The notes beneath the pieces are model-generated. The model was not told the origin of the DNA. It did no database searches and saw only the letters and a program-made list of their open reading frames with translations. This document shows positions 18,359 through 28,508 of a stretch of DNA of 64,000 bases, in pieces. Numbering within the stretch: position 1 is the stretch's first letter; every line of letters starts with the position of its first letter. The stretch is from G963663315 sp965231905 (lineage in GTDB: Bacteria; Pseudomonadota; Gammaproteobacteria; Arenicellales; Poriferihabitantaceae). The DNA lies in NCBI GenBank assembly GCA_965231905.1, contig CBDDOO010000002.1, positions 806,001 to 870,000 of the forward strand. The letters are read 5' to 3'. Position numbers and translations under genes: made by a program.

Positions 18359-18440
18359 GGCGCTCGCGGTATAAATGGAAATATCAAGTGATTCTGATCA
18401 TCACCAGAGTCGGTTACACCGGCCTTGAGGGTCACGGACT

Positions 18441-19454
18441 GTGATCGAATTGGGCAGGATTGCCGAGGTCGTGGATGGAGTCGTGCTCGGGGATTCGAAA
18501 CACAGGGTGGATTCGGTAAAAAGTCTGGAAAAGGCGACAGACAGATCAATCACCTTTTTTTCCAATCCGAAATTGAAGCGCCATTTGTCTGTTTGCACAG
18601 CGGGAGCCGTGTTGATTTCCCCGCAACATGCGGATCTGTTTTCAGGCAACCGGGTGGTGGTGACTGACCCTTATCTGGCTTATGCCCGGATTTCCGGATT
18701 GTTCAAGCCGGCCCGAAGCCGCAACATGCAGAAGGTTGATTCATCCACATGGGTTGCTGAAACGGCTTCCATTGATAACAGCGTGGTAATCGGCAAGTGT
18801 AGTACGATTGATGACCAGGTGAAACTGGCTAAGGGTGTGGTAGTCGGCAACTGCGTCAACATCGGAGCCGGGGTTGTCATAGAACAGGAGTCGGTGATTG
18901 AGGATCAGGTTGTAATCCAGGCCGGTTGCCGGGTCGGGAAAAGATGTCACATCTCTTCAGGAGCGGTGATTGGCGCCAGCGGGTTTGGTTATGCTCCATC
19001 AGCAGACCGATGGGAAAAAATCGAACAGCTCGGAGCCGTCCGCATTGGTGATGATGTCGATGTCGGCGCAAATACAACCATCGACCGGGGCACGCTGGAA
19101 TATACCATCATTGAAAATGGCGTAAAGCTGGATAACCAGATACAGATTGCCCATAATGCAAGTGTCGGGGAAAACACCATAATGGCGGGCTGCTGCGCGG
19201 TTGCCGGAAGTACCCGTATCGGCAGGCGATGCAAAATTGGAGGCCGGGTGTCCATCCTGGGTCATCTGGAGATTGCCGATGATGTGACGATAATGGCGAA
19301 TAGCATGGTTGCGAAAAGCATCCGCGATGCCGGGGAATATGCCTCGATGATCACCGTGCAGCCAGTAAAGCAGTGGAGAAAGAATCTGGCAATCATCCGT
19401 CAACTTGATAAACTAATGCGTAGAAGGAACTTTGTTGGGAAAACCAGACCATGA
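18441..19454 (+). CDS. lpxD: UDP-3-O-(3-hydroxyacyl)glucosamine N-acyltransferase
   Basis: Adds the second (N-linked) acyl chain in lipid A synthesis. The 337-residue protein starts at GTG and has the N-terminal uridine-binding domain (ITFFSNPKLKRHL), then left-handed beta-helix hexapeptide repeats, with the catalytic His in QIAHNASVGENT. The segment GASGFGYAPSADRWEKIEQLG is characteristic of LpxD. It precedes fabZ, lpxA and lpxB in one unit. Confidence 0.97.
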   Translation: MIELGRIAEVVDGVVLGDSKHRVDSVKSLEKATDRSITFFSNPKLKRHLSVCTAGAVLISPQHADLFSGNRVVVTDPYLAYARISGLFKPARSRNMQKVDSSTWVAETASIDNSVVIGKCSTIDDQVKLAKGVVVGNCVNIGAGVVIEQESVIEDQVVIQAGCRVGKRCHISSGAVIGASGFGYAPSADRWEKIEQLGAVRIGDDVDVGANTTIDRGTLEYTIIENGVKLDNQIQIAHNASVGENTIMAGCCAVAGSTRIGRRCKIGGRVSILGHLEIADDVTIMANSMVAKSIRDAGEYASMITVQPVKQWRKNLAIIRQLDKLMRRRNFVGKTRP

Positions 19455-19467
19455 ACAATAGTTGAAT

Positions 19468-19923
19468 ATGGATACAGAAAAAAAGCAGATAGATATACAC
19501 CGAATCAGGGAAATCCTTCCTCACAGGTATCCATTTTTACTGGTTGACCGGGTATTGGATTACACTCTCGGAGAGAGCCTGACCGCGATCAAGAACATTA
19601 CCTTCAACGAGCCGTTCTTTCAGGGACATTTCCCCCAAAGGCCGGTTTTCCCCGGGGTTCTGATCCTTGAAGCATTGGCGCAGGCCTCTGCGCTTCTGGC
19701 CAGTCACAGTGATGAGGCGGAGACCGAAGAGCAGATTATTCTGCTTTTCGCGGGAATAGACAACGCCAGATTCAAGCGTCCTGTCGAACCGGGAGATCAA
19801 CTGGCGCTCGAAGTCAGGCAGACCAACTACAGGAGGAAAATCTGGAAATATTCGACACAAGCGAGTGTTGAAGGGCGGTTGGCGGCGTCAGCCGATGTCA
19901 TGTTTACCTATCGGGTACTGTAG
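19468..19923 (+). CDS. fabZ: 3-hydroxyacyl-[acyl-carrier-protein] dehydratase FabZ
   Basis: Dehydrates 3-hydroxyacyl-ACP in fatty acid elongation. The 151-residue hot-dog-fold enzyme has ILPHRYPFLLVDRV and the catalytic motif GHFPQRPVFPGVLILEALAQ with its His and Glu. The ATG at 19468 is preferred; a TTG two codons upstream (19462) is in frame. It competes with LpxA for the shared 3-hydroxyacyl-ACP pool, and it sits between lpxD and lpxA as usual. Confidence 0.97.
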   Translation: MDTEKKQIDIHRIREILPHRYPFLLVDRVLDYTLGESLTAIKNITFNEPFFQGHFPQRPVFPGVLILEALAQASALLASHSDEAETEEQIILLFAGIDNARFKRPVEPGDQLALEVRQTNYRRKIWKYSTQASVEGRLAASADVMFTYRVL

Positions 19924-19929
19924 GCTTCC

Positions 19930-20706
19930 ATGTCCGATATCCACCCGACGGCGATCGTCGCTGAACGCGCGAGTATAGGCAGGAATGTGACCATTGGTCC
20001 GTTTTCGATTATTGAAGAGAATGTGACCATTGGTGATGGTACATGGGTCGGCCCCCATGTGGTCATCCGTAATTTCACCACCATCGGAGAAGACAACAGG
20101 ATATTCCAGTTTTCCTCGATAGGAGAGGAGCCCCAGCACCAGGGGTACGGCGGCGAGCCCACCCGGCTGGAAATTGGTGACCGCAATACCATCAGGGAAT
20201 ATTGCACAATCAATCGTGGTACCGCAGGCGGCCTGGGAGTGACCAGAATAGGCGATGACAATTTCATCATGGCTTACGCGCATATCGCCCATGATTGTGT
20301 TTTGGGGAATTTTATTATTTTTGCCAATGGCGCCAGCCTGGCCGGCCATGTTTACATTGGTGATCATGCCATTCTCGGCGGCTTCAGTCTGGTGCATCAA
20401 TTCTGCCGGATAGGCCAGCATTGTATTACAGGAATCGGATGTGTCTGTCTTCAGGATGTACCACCTTATATTGTAGCGGCGGGTAATCCCGCGGCCCCAT
20501 TCGGTATCAATAAAAAAGGACTCCGACGTCGGCATTTTACAGAAGAGACGATCGAATTATTGACTACCGCTTACCGGGCGGTTTATCGCAGGAATCTTAA
20601 TCTCCAGTCAGCCATTGATGAGCTTTGCGCATTAAATGGTGATAACGCGGATGTGGCAACATTCAGGAAATTTATTTGTCAATCCGAGCGCGGCATTATC
20701 CGATAG
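19930..20706 (+). CDS. lpxA: UDP-N-acetylglucosamine O-acyltransferase
   Basis: First enzyme of lipid A synthesis; transfers 3-hydroxyacyl from ACP to UDP-GlcNAc. The 258-residue protein starts IHPTAIVAERASIG and is made of hexapeptide repeats forming a beta-helix, with the catalytic His in FIMAYAHIAHDCVLGN and the C-terminal helical domain (GLRRRHFTEETIELL). It lies six bases after fabZ, and lpxB starts at the next base after its stop. Confidence 0.98.
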   Translation: MSDIHPTAIVAERASIGRNVTIGPFSIIEENVTIGDGTWVGPHVVIRNFTTIGEDNRIFQFSSIGEEPQHQGYGGEPTRLEIGDRNTIREYCTINRGTAGGLGVTRIGDDNFIMAYAHIAHDCVLGNFIIFANGASLAGHVYIGDHAILGGFSLVHQFCRIGQHCITGIGCVCLQDVPPYIVAAGNPAAPFGINKKGLRRRHFTEETIELLTTAYRAVYRRNLNLQSAIDELCALNGDNADVATFRKFICQSERGIIR

Positions 20707-21861
20707 GTGACCAGTCGCAAAGTAAGGATCGGGATGGTTGCGGGTGAGCCTTCTGGTGATGCTCTCGGCGCCGGATTGATCAGAAGCCTGAAATCCAGTA
20801 TCGACGATGTCAGGTTCTTCGGCATTGGCGGGCCAAAAATGGCCTCTGCGGGGTGCGATACAATTTATGATATGGATCGTATCGGCGTAATGGGGCTGGA
20901 TGGGCTGGTTGGCAAGTTTCCGGGTATTGTCAAAATCAGATCGAATCTGTACAAAATGATGGTGTCGAATCCACCCGATTTGTTTATCGGTATCGACGTG
21001 CCCGATTTCAATCTGGCGCTTGAATCCCGGCTCAGAAAGAAAAACATTACTACGGTCCACTACGTCAGCCCTACTGTATGGGCGTGGCGCGGGTATCGTA
21101 TCCACAAGATTCGAAGGGCCGTAGATCATATTCTGACGTTGTTTCCTTTCGAGGCCGAGTTTTACAGGAGGAACCATATCCCGGTTACCTGTGTCGGACA
21201 TCCGATGGCCGATGAGATCAAACCGCCGGACCAGGCTGCCGCCAGACAGAAACTTGGGCTTGAAATCCCGGATCACGGGAAACTGGTCGCTCTGTTGCCG
21301 GGGAGTCGTCGTTCGGAGATTTCAAGGCTGGCTCCGATTTTTCTGGAGGTAGCCAGGATAATCCATCAATCCGACCCCGGCGTGCAATTTGTGTTGCCGT
21401 TTGCCAATAAAACGGTCGCTTGCGCATTCAGCGAGGTGACCGGATTGATCGGGGATTTACCGATTACCCTGTTACAGGAGCAATCACGGCTTGCCATGGA
21501 AGCCGCGGATGCGGTTGTGCTTGCATCGGGAACGGCAGCGTTGGAGGCGGCGCTGTTACGACGTCCCCATGTGGTTGTCTACAAGGTGGGCGCCCTGACC
21601 GGGTGGCTTGTGCAGAGGCTGAAGTCCGTGACTCATTATTCAATGCCCAATCAGTTGCTTGAAGAGCCTGTGGTTCCGGAGTTCATTCAGGGTCAAGCCA
21701 GGCCGGCCAGTATTGCCCATGCGTTGAGACGGTATCTTGACGATGACAGGGAAGTGGACAAGCTGGATCAAATGTTCGCGCAAATGCACCGGCAGTTGAA
21801 GCGGGGCGCCAATCTGAGAGCCAGCAGGGCGGTAATCAGATTGCTTGAACCAGCGCCCTGA
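20707..21861 (+). CDS. lpxB: Lipid-A-disaccharide synthase
   Basis: Glycosyltransferase (GT19) that joins UDP-2,3-diacylglucosamine and lipid X to the lipid A disaccharide. The 384-residue protein begins at GTG immediately after the lpxA stop. Motifs are VAGEPSGDALGAGLI, FIGIDVPDFNL, YVSPTVWAWRGYRI, LLPGSRRSEI and LASGTAALEAALLRRPHVVVYK. rnhB starts inside its 3' end. Confidence 0.97.
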   Translation: MTSRKVRIGMVAGEPSGDALGAGLIRSLKSSIDDVRFFGIGGPKMASAGCDTIYDMDRIGVMGLDGLVGKFPGIVKIRSNLYKMMVSNPPDLFIGIDVPDFNLALESRLRKKNITTVHYVSPTVWAWRGYRIHKIRRAVDHILTLFPFEAEFYRRNHIPVTCVGHPMADEIKPPDQAAARQKLGLEIPDHGKLVALLPGSRRSEISRLAPIFLEVARIIHQSDPGVQFVLPFANKTVACAFSEVTGLIGDLPITLLQEQSRLAMEAADAVVLASGTAALEAALLRRPHVVVYKVGALTGWLVQRLKSVTHYSMPNQLLEEPVVPEFIQGQARPASIAHALRRYLDDDREVDKLDQMFAQMHRQLKRGANLRASRAVIRLLEPAP

Positions 21862-22456
21862 ATCATTGACAGAACCGTTGAACTCTAACAGAACCATTGC
21901 CGGGGTTGATGAAGCGGGGAGAGGCCCGTTGGCCGGAGCCGTGTTCGCCGCCGCTGTGATACTGGATGACAACAGACCGGTTGTCGGACTCGATGACTCG
22001 AAAAAACTCAGCCCGCGGCGCAGGGCAGAACTTGAGAAGCGGATCCGGGAAACCGCATTGTCATGGTCTGTAGCCCAGGCCAGCGTGCACGAGATAGACC
22101 GGATCAATATATTGCAGGCAACGCTACTGGCTATGAAGCGCGCAGTGGAAAAATTGCACATTCAACCTCATAAGGCGCTGATTGATGGCAACAGAACCCC
22201 CGTTCTTGATTGCGAGTGTACCGCCGTGGTCGGGGGGGATGCGAGTGAGCCGGTCATTGCAGCCGCTTCCATATTGGCAAAAGAAGCGAGAGACCGGGAA
22301 ATGGTCAGGTTGTCACTGGTTTATCCCCGGTATGGTTTTGAAAAGCACAAAGGATATCCGACAAAAATGCACATGGAGGCGCTCAGGCTTCATGGGCCGA
22401 CCCGTCAGCACCGGACAAGCTTTGCTCCGGTAAGGAAAATGCTCAACAATGGCTGA
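21845..22456 (+). CDS. rnhB: Ribonuclease HII
   Basis: Removes RNA embedded in DNA, including misincorporated ribonucleotides. The 203-residue protein has the family motif AGVDEAGRGPLAGAVFAAAVIL with catalytic Asp-Glu, the DDSKKLSPRRR segment, AASILAKEARD and the late HKGYPT. The chosen start is a TTG at 21845 overlapping lpxB by 17 bases; the first family-conserved residues are near residue 18, so a slightly later non-ATG start is possible. It overlaps dnaE by eight bases. Confidence 0.95.
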   Translation: MNQRPESLTEPLNSNRTIAGVDEAGRGPLAGAVFAAAVILDDNRPVVGLDDSKKLSPRRRAELEKRIRETALSWSVAQASVHEIDRINILQATLLAMKRAVEKLHIQPHKALIDGNRTPVLDCECTAVVGGDASEPVIAAASILAKEARDREMVRLSLVYPRYGFEKHKGYPTKMHMEALRLHGPTRQHRTSFAPVRKMLNNG

Positions 22457-25400
22457 CACCTTCGTTCACCTGCATCTGCATTCGGAGTTCTCGCTGGCGG
22501 ATGGCATCGTCAGGCTCAAGCCGCTTGCCGCCGCTTGCGCTGAATTTCAGCAACCCGCTGTCGCGCTGACCGATCTTTCCAATCTTTACGGCATGGTCAA
22601 ATTTTATCGCGCCTGCCTGGCAAAAGGCGTCAAACCGATCATAGGGTGTGACGCATGGGTCACAAATCCTGGCTCTGGCAAATCGGTTGATCGCGTTACC
22701 CTGCTGTGTGGAGACAATACCGGCTACCGGAACTTGAGTAGATTGCTGACCGACGCTTATCTGCGCGGCAGTGTAAACAACAGGATTGTCATTGCCTGGC
22801 CGGAGTTGGCCGCAAGGAATCAGGGGTTATTGTGTCTGATTGATGAACATCAGGGTTTTGTCGCAAATCTGGTTTTGCAGGGGTGGGAATCGGAATTGCC
22901 CGAATGGGTAGATCAGTATCGCTGTGTTTTTGGTGACCGGATTTATTTTTCGATCAGTCGAATCGGAGCATCGGGTGAGCAGAACTATATCAGCCGGGTG
23001 GTACAGTTATCGACCCGGTACGATATTGGACTGGTCGCGACAAACAGAGTGGTATTTATCAATCGCGAAGAGTTTGAAGCGCATGAGATCAGAGTGTGCA
23101 TCAACAATGGCAGGGCGCTGGATGACAGCCGCCGGCCCAGGGAATATACCGATCAGCAGTATCTGAAATCGACGCGGGAGATGATCGAATTGTTTTCGGA
23201 TATGCCTGCCGCGATTTCCAATTCCAGTGAGATCGCAAAACGCTGCAATGTGTTTCTGGATTTTGATCAGGATCACCTGCCACAGTACCCGGATGCGGGA
23301 AATCGGTCAGAAGCCTCACTACTGCGGGAGTACGCAGAGGAAGGATTGGCAAAGCGGTTCAATCTGCCGACGCTGTATCATCCCGATGGCTCCTGCGCGG
23401 TCGGGCAAGAGTATGTTGACCGGATGAACATGGAGCTTGGGGTCATCGAGAATATGGGCTATCCGGGATATTTCCTGATCGTTGCGGACTTTGTCGAGTG
23501 GGCCCGGAATAATGGAATACCGGTGGGTCCGGGACGGGGTTCCGGCGCCGGTTCACTGGTTGCCTGGGCTACCGGTATCACCGATCTGGATCCGCTGGCT
23601 TATGGCTTGCTGTTCGAGCGATTTCTGAATCCTGAACGGGTTTCCCTGCCGGATTTTGATATCGACTTTTGTGTGGATGGTCGTGACCGTGTAATTGAGT
23701 ATGTGGCCGAGCGCTACGGTCATGACCAGGTTGCCCAGATCATCACCTTTGGCACCATGGCGGCGAAAGCGGTGGTGCGGGATGTCGGTCGAGTGATGGG
23801 TTTGCCTTATGGCTTCGTCGATCAAATCGCAAAGCTGATTCCCTTCGAGGTCGGCATGACACTGCAAAAGGCGTTGAGTCAGGAGCAGTCGTTGAAAGAA
23901 AGATATAACGATCAGGAAGATGTTCAGGAACTGATTGACACGGCCCTGCAACTCGAGGGGATTGCAAGAAATGTGGGCAAGCATGCAGGGGGAGTGGTAA
24001 TCGCGCCAAAACCCTTGACCGAATATGCCCCTCTTTATGCAGACTCTCATTTGAATCAGGCTATCACGCAGTTGGATAAGGATGATCTGGAGTCGATTGG
24101 TCTGATCAAATTCGATTTTCTCGGGGTGCGGACACTCACTATTCTCGATGCCGCGTTAAAAATGGTGAACCAGCAAAAATCCGCCAACGGGGAAGCCCTG
24201 CTTGACCTGGGTCAGATACCGCTGGATGACGCCGCGACATTTGAATTCTTAAGGAGCGGGCGGACTATCGCGATATTCCAGATTGAATCGAGAGGCGCCA
24301 GAGAGCTGCTGGTTCGAGCTCACCCGGAGATTTTCGAGGATCTGGTCGCGTTGGTCGCCCTGTATCGTCCGGGCCCCCTGCAATCGGGCATGGTGGATGA
24401 TTTTGTCAACCGCAAGGCGGGCCGGGAGGAAATTGTGTATTCCCACCCGGAACTGGAGCCGATACTCAAATCAACCTACGGCGTGATCATTTACCAGGAA
24501 CAGGTTATGGAGATTGCGCGCTCGATGGCGGGGTATACCCTTGGCGGGGCCGATCTGTTGCGTAAGGCAATGGGTAAAAAGCTGCCTGAAGAGATGGCAA
24601 AACAGCGTGAAACCTTTGTCAACGGAGCGGTGGAAAGGGGTGTGGGCAAGAAGCTGGCTGACAGTATCTTTACCTTGATGGACAAGTTCGCCGGCTATGG
24701 ATTTAACCGGTCGCATTCCGTTGCGTATGCGTTGATCGCCTGGCACTCGGCGTGGATGAAAACCCATTATCCCGCCGCTTTTATGGCAGCGGCCTTGTCT
24801 GCCGAGATGGACAAGACTGATCGGGTGGTTACCTTGCTGGCGGACTCGAAATCTCTGGGTCTGACCATATTGTCACCGGATATCAACTCCAGTTTTTATA
24901 CTTTCAGGGCGATGGACGACAACCGGATCAGTTATGGCCTGGGCGCGTTGAAGGGAATCGGGAAAGGGGTGGTAGAAAATATCGTAACCGAGAGGGAAGG
25001 GAATGCCGAATACCAGTCCCTGCAGGAATTTTGTCGTCGGGTGGATATACGTAAAATAAACAAGCGTGTACTGGAAGTGTTGATCAAAAGCGGGGCGATG
25101 GATGCCCTGGGTGATAACCGGGCTGCATTGATGAATGCAATCGACAATGCCATCAAGGCTGCGGATCAGCATCAGCAGGACCGGCAGGCGGGACAGTTTG
25201 ACATGTTCGGCACCCGGGAAGCGCCATCAAAAAATACGGCGTCCGCCCCAATTCCGGATTGGACGGATGAGCAGCGTCTTGCCGCGGAAAAAGAAACCCT
25301 CGGTCTGTATCTGACCGGGCACCCCTATCAACGATATGCCAGGGAGCTTGATTCGATCAGTGACCGGGACGCGCCATCCCGGGATTTCAGTTCACCGGGA

Positions 25401-25988
25401 AACGGAATATTTGCAGGCATCATGGTGTCGATGCGAGTGTCCAGAACAAAACGGGGGAAAATGGCGTTTGTGGTTCTCGACAATGAGATGCACCGGGTTG
25501 AAGTGATCCTGTTCCCGGAAAAATTCAACCAGTACTCTGCCATCCTGCAAAAGGAGAATTTATTGATTGCCTTTGGCCAGTTCAGCGCTGATGAGCTTAC
25601 AGGGGGTTGTCAGATGCGCGTGGAAAAAATCTGTGATCTGGATGAGTTTCGTCGACAATTTCTTGCCAGACTCGATTTGAATTTGTCCCAGGAGGCGTTG
25701 ACGACGGACCAAATCGGGAATTTGCAATCCATTCTGGGACCGTACTGTGATGGTAATGGCCGTGGTCCGGTTGCGATACAAATCCGCTATACCCGGTGTT
25801 CCGGCGAGACCGGGTTTCTGCACCTCGGTAATAACTGGAAAGTGAATTCGGACCAGAGGCTGTTTGTGGAGCTTGCGCATCAATTCGGAACGGACAATAT
25901 CAGTTATCACTATGACCTGAATTTGCGGGACCAGTTTTCATCCAGTAAACCGTACACTGGACAAAACGCGAATGTCCGCTCCATTTAA
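22449..25988 (+). CDS. dnaE: DNA polymerase III alpha subunit
   Basis: Replicative DNA polymerase catalytic subunit. The 1179-residue length fits DnaE1. The N-terminal PHP domain begins FVHLHLHSEFSLADG. The palm domain has GPGRGSGAGSLVAWA and the catalytic pair in LPDFDIDFCVDGRD. The tandem helix-hairpin-helix, the OB domain (ISVRVSRTKRGKMAFVVLD-like, MRVSRTKRGKMAFVVLDNE) and the clamp-binding motif QFDMFG follow. It overlaps rnhB and the following pabB-pabC gene. Confidence 0.98.
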   Translation: MADTFVHLHLHSEFSLADGIVRLKPLAAACAEFQQPAVALTDLSNLYGMVKFYRACLAKGVKPIIGCDAWVTNPGSGKSVDRVTLLCGDNTGYRNLSRLLTDAYLRGSVNNRIVIAWPELAARNQGLLCLIDEHQGFVANLVLQGWESELPEWVDQYRCVFGDRIYFSISRIGASGEQNYISRVVQLSTRYDIGLVATNRVVFINREEFEAHEIRVCINNGRALDDSRRPREYTDQQYLKSTREMIELFSDMPAAISNSSEIAKRCNVFLDFDQDHLPQYPDAGNRSEASLLREYAEEGLAKRFNLPTLYHPDGSCAVGQEYVDRMNMELGVIENMGYPGYFLIVADFVEWARNNGIPVGPGRGSGAGSLVAWATGITDLDPLAYGLLFERFLNPERVSLPDFDIDFCVDGRDRVIEYVAERYGHDQVAQIITFGTMAAKAVVRDVGRVMGLPYGFVDQIAKLIPFEVGMTLQKALSQEQSLKERYNDQEDVQELIDTALQLEGIARNVGKHAGGVVIAPKPLTEYAPLYADSHLNQAITQLDKDDLESIGLIKFDFLGVRTLTILDAALKMVNQQKSANGEALLDLGQIPLDDAATFEFLRSGRTIAIFQIESRGARELLVRAHPEIFEDLVALVALYRPGPLQSGMVDDFVNRKAGREEIVYSHPELEPILKSTYGVIIYQEQVMEIARSMAGYTLGGADLLRKAMGKKLPEEMAKQRETFVNGAVERGVGKKLADSIFTLMDKFAGYGFNRSHSVAYALIAWHSAWMKTHYPAAFMAAALSAEMDKTDRVVTLLADSKSLGLTILSPDINSSFYTFRAMDDNRISYGLGALKGIGKGVVENIVTEREGNAEYQSLQEFCRRVDIRKINKRVLEVLIKSGAMDALGDNRAALMNAIDNAIKAADQHQQDRQAGQFDMFGTREAPSKNTASAPIPDWTDEQRLAAEKETLGLYLTGHPYQRYARELDSISDRDAPSRDFSSPGNGIFAGIMVSMRVSRTKRGKMAFVVLDNEMHRVEVILFPEKFNQYSAILQKENLLIAFGQFSADELTGGCQMRVEKICDLDEFRRQFLARLDLNLSQEALTTDQIGNLQSILGPYCDGNGRGPVAIQIRYTRCSGETGFLHLGNNWKVNSDQRLFVELAHQFGTDNISYHYDLNLRDQFSSSKPYTGQNANVRSI

Positions 25989-27738
25989 CGAAAACAACTG
26001 TGTCGTTGTGCAACAGCCTTGCGCCAACAGGTGGCTGCTGTTCCGCAATCCGGCCCATGTGTTTTCCTCCGGGGATGTCGGGCAGGTCAGGGCCATTCTG
26101 GAGCGAACCGGGCATCAGGTGGAGCGGCGCCGGCAATTCGCGGCCGGCTTTGTCAGCTATGAAGCCTCTCCCGCTTTTGACGGACATTTCCCGGCCCGGC
26201 CTGCCCGGGAGTTCCCGAAAATCTGGTTCGGGATATATGACCGGTATGAGGTGATTGACTTCCCCGAAAATGCGGCTCCCGGAGATAACGCCGGCGTACC
26301 GGGCTGGGAGCTTTCGCTTGCGGAAGAGGACTATCGAAAATCACTGGCCAGAATAAAAGACTATATCCGGGAGGGGGATGCCTATCAGGTTAATTATTCC
26401 TTCCGATTCCGGGCAGACTGCGATATCGACAGTTGGTCGCTGTTCGTGCAGATGGTGCATGCCCAGAATCTGGCCAGTCAGCCGGGATATTGTGTCTATG
26501 TGAATACCGATGATTGGGCGGTTTGTTCCGCTTCTCCGGAATTGTTTCTGAGCCTGGATCAACGAGTCCTCAAGTCCAGACCGATGAAAGGCACCGCCGC
26601 GCGCGGTCATGGCTATGAAGATGATCTGGAAATTGGCAGGAAATTGCGGGAATCAGGCAAGAATCGCGCTGAAAACATCATGATTACGGACATGGTCAGA
26701 AACGATATGGGCAAGATTGCCGACACTGGCACGGTCGAGACCACCGATATTTTCTCACTGGAGAAATACCCTACATTCTGGGCCCTGTCGACCACGGTTG
26801 AATGCCTGACCGACGCTTCCCTTCCCGAAATATTTGAAGCCCTGTTCCCTGCCGCTTCAGTCACCGGCGCCCCAAAACTGCGTGCGATGGAAATTATCAA
26901 TGAGCTCGAGAACCTCCCCAGATACATTTATACCGGGGCTGCCGGGTTTGTTTTCCCGGACAGGGGCGCCCAGTTTAATGTGGCAATACGCACCGTACTG
27001 ATCGACAAGAGGAAGGGTAACGCGGAGTTTGGCGCTGGCGGCGGCATTGTATGGGATTCAGACCCCGCCGACGAATTTCAGGAATGCCATACCAAGGCCG
27101 CGGTGCTGACCTGTTCACAACCTTCATTCGATTTGCTGGAAACCTTCAGATGGAGCCGGGATGGGGGGTTTTTGAATCTTGACGCCCATCTGTCAAGACT
27201 GGGCAATTCGGCTTCCTGTTTTTCGTGGGAGGTGGACCTGGGTGAGATCAGGAGTCAGTTGTGGTCGGCGGCGCTTGATTTTCCCGAAGCGGATCAGCGG
27301 GTTCGCCTGCGTGTTTCCAGGTGCGGTCGGATTCATATTCAGCATACCGATTACCGGTCGCTGACTGATCCGTATCGGGTCAGGCTGGTTTCAATCCCGG
27401 TCCATTCAAAAAACCGTTTCCTCTACCACAAGACCACGCATCGCGAGGTCTACGACAATGCGCTGGCCGATCATGATGATTGCGATGATGTGTTGCTATG
27501 CAATGAAAGGGGAGAGATCACCGAGTCCTGCCGGGCCAATGTCATTGTTGAACTCAATGGTGAGTTCCTGACACCGCCGGTTTCATCGGGGTTGTTAAGC
27601 GGTGTTGGACGCGCCTTGTTGCTGGCTGAGCGAAAAGTGACGGAGAAGGTGGTTTTGCGCGAACAGGTCGTCGACGCCGATTCGCTGTGGCTGGTGAATT
27701 CATCTCGCGGCTGTTGGCGAATATCCTTGCAGGATTGA
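25972..27738 (+). CDS. pabB: Fused aminodeoxychorismate synthase component I / aminodeoxychorismate lyase (PabB-PabC)
   Basis: Makes p-aminobenzoate for folate. Residues about 1-390 are PabB-like: the chorismate-binding motif KSRPMKGTAARG carries the Lys that distinguishes PabB from TrpE, followed by DMVRNDMGKI, SVTGAPKLRAMEII and GAGGGIVWDSDP. Residues about 395-588 are a class IV PLP lyase (PabC) with the likely PLP Lys in YHKTTHREVYDNAL and the typical LLCNERGEITESCRANVIVE. Both steps after amide transfer are thus in one chain; the PabA glutaminase is not in the window. The start overlaps dnaE by 17 bases. Confidence 0.93.
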   Translation: MSAPFNENNCVVVQQPCANRWLLFRNPAHVFSSGDVGQVRAILERTGHQVERRRQFAAGFVSYEASPAFDGHFPARPAREFPKIWFGIYDRYEVIDFPENAAPGDNAGVPGWELSLAEEDYRKSLARIKDYIREGDAYQVNYSFRFRADCDIDSWSLFVQMVHAQNLASQPGYCVYVNTDDWAVCSASPELFLSLDQRVLKSRPMKGTAARGHGYEDDLEIGRKLRESGKNRAENIMITDMVRNDMGKIADTGTVETTDIFSLEKYPTFWALSTTVECLTDASLPEIFEALFPAASVTGAPKLRAMEIINELENLPRYIYTGAAGFVFPDRGAQFNVAIRTVLIDKRKGNAEFGAGGGIVWDSDPADEFQECHTKAAVLTCSQPSFDLLETFRWSRDGGFLNLDAHLSRLGNSASCFSWEVDLGEIRSQLWSAALDFPEADQRVRLRVSRCGRIHIQHTDYRSLTDPYRVRLVSIPVHSKNRFLYHKTTHREVYDNALADHDDCDDVLLCNERGEITESCRANVIVELNGEFLTPPVSSGLLSGVGRALLLAERKVTEKVVLREQVVDADSLWLVNSSRGCWRISLQD

Positions 27739-27757
27739 TTTCCTCAAGCCGTTTTCG

Positions 27758-28498
27758 ATGCCGGAATTGAGTGAAATCGAGTGGCTGTTTGCCGGCCTGA
27801 TTTTTGTCTGGTCCGGGTTTGTTCGCAGTGGTCTCGGCTTTGGCGGCGCCGCGCTCGGATTGCCGTTGATGCTTCTGGTTATTGATGCCCCGCTTTTGTG
27901 GCTGCCGATGGTGGCTATCCATCTGTTGATCTTTTCTGTAATGACCGTCTATGATCGACTCAGGGAAGTAGACTGGTCCTACCTGAAAAAATCGCTGGTA
28001 GTCCTGATCATACCCAAGCTGGCCGGCGTGTTCGGGTTGCTCAGTCTGCCGAACGAAATACTGGTAGCGATCATCTATGGCGTTACTTTTTTATATGGGC
28101 TGGCCTATCTGTGCAATTATGTTTTCCGCAGCCGGAACACATTCTTCGACAATCTGCTGTTGGTAATGGGGGGCTACGCGAGCGGAGTATCGCTGATGGG
28201 GGCGCCGTTGATATCGGCGGTCTACGCCAGGAATGTCGCCATACACGAATTGCGTGTCACATTATTCGTCCTCTGGGCCATCCTAGTGGTGATCAAGATG
28301 TCTACTTTCATCTATTTTGAAGTGGATCTGCAAGTTCGTCATGCCCTGTATTTCCTGCCGCTGGCGGCGGTTGGCCACTGGCTCGGGCTCAGGATGCACA
28401 CCCGGCTGGTGCAGGGCGGCGGTGGCCATTACAAACGAGCCATGGGGGTCGCCCTGGTCGTGATCAGTGGATACGGTTTGTTCGCTGTCACCGGATGA
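27758..28498 (+). CDS. TauE/SafE-family membrane permease
   Basis: A 246-residue integral membrane protein with about seven or eight hydrophobic helices. The N-terminal GFVRSGLGFGGAALGLPLMLL and the second-half GGYASGVSLMGAPLISAVY are the paired gly-rich signatures of the TauE/SafE (DUF81) family, which includes putative exporters of sulfite and other organic or inorganic anions. Substrate is not predictable. It starts 19 bases after pabB-pabC and is followed at once by the CmoA-like methyltransferase, so the three may be co-transcribed. Confidence 0.85.
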   Translation: MPELSEIEWLFAGLIFVWSGFVRSGLGFGGAALGLPLMLLVIDAPLLWLPMVAIHLLIFSVMTVYDRLREVDWSYLKKSLVVLIIPKLAGVFGLLSLPNEILVAIIYGVTFLYGLAYLCNYVFRSRNTFFDNLLLVMGGYASGVSLMGAPLISAVYARNVAIHELRVTLFVLWAILVVIKMSTFIYFEVDLQVRHALYFLPLAAVGHWLGLRMHTRLVQGGGGHYKRAMGVALVVISGYGLFAVTG

Positions 28499-28508
28499 GC
28501 CTCAAGGG

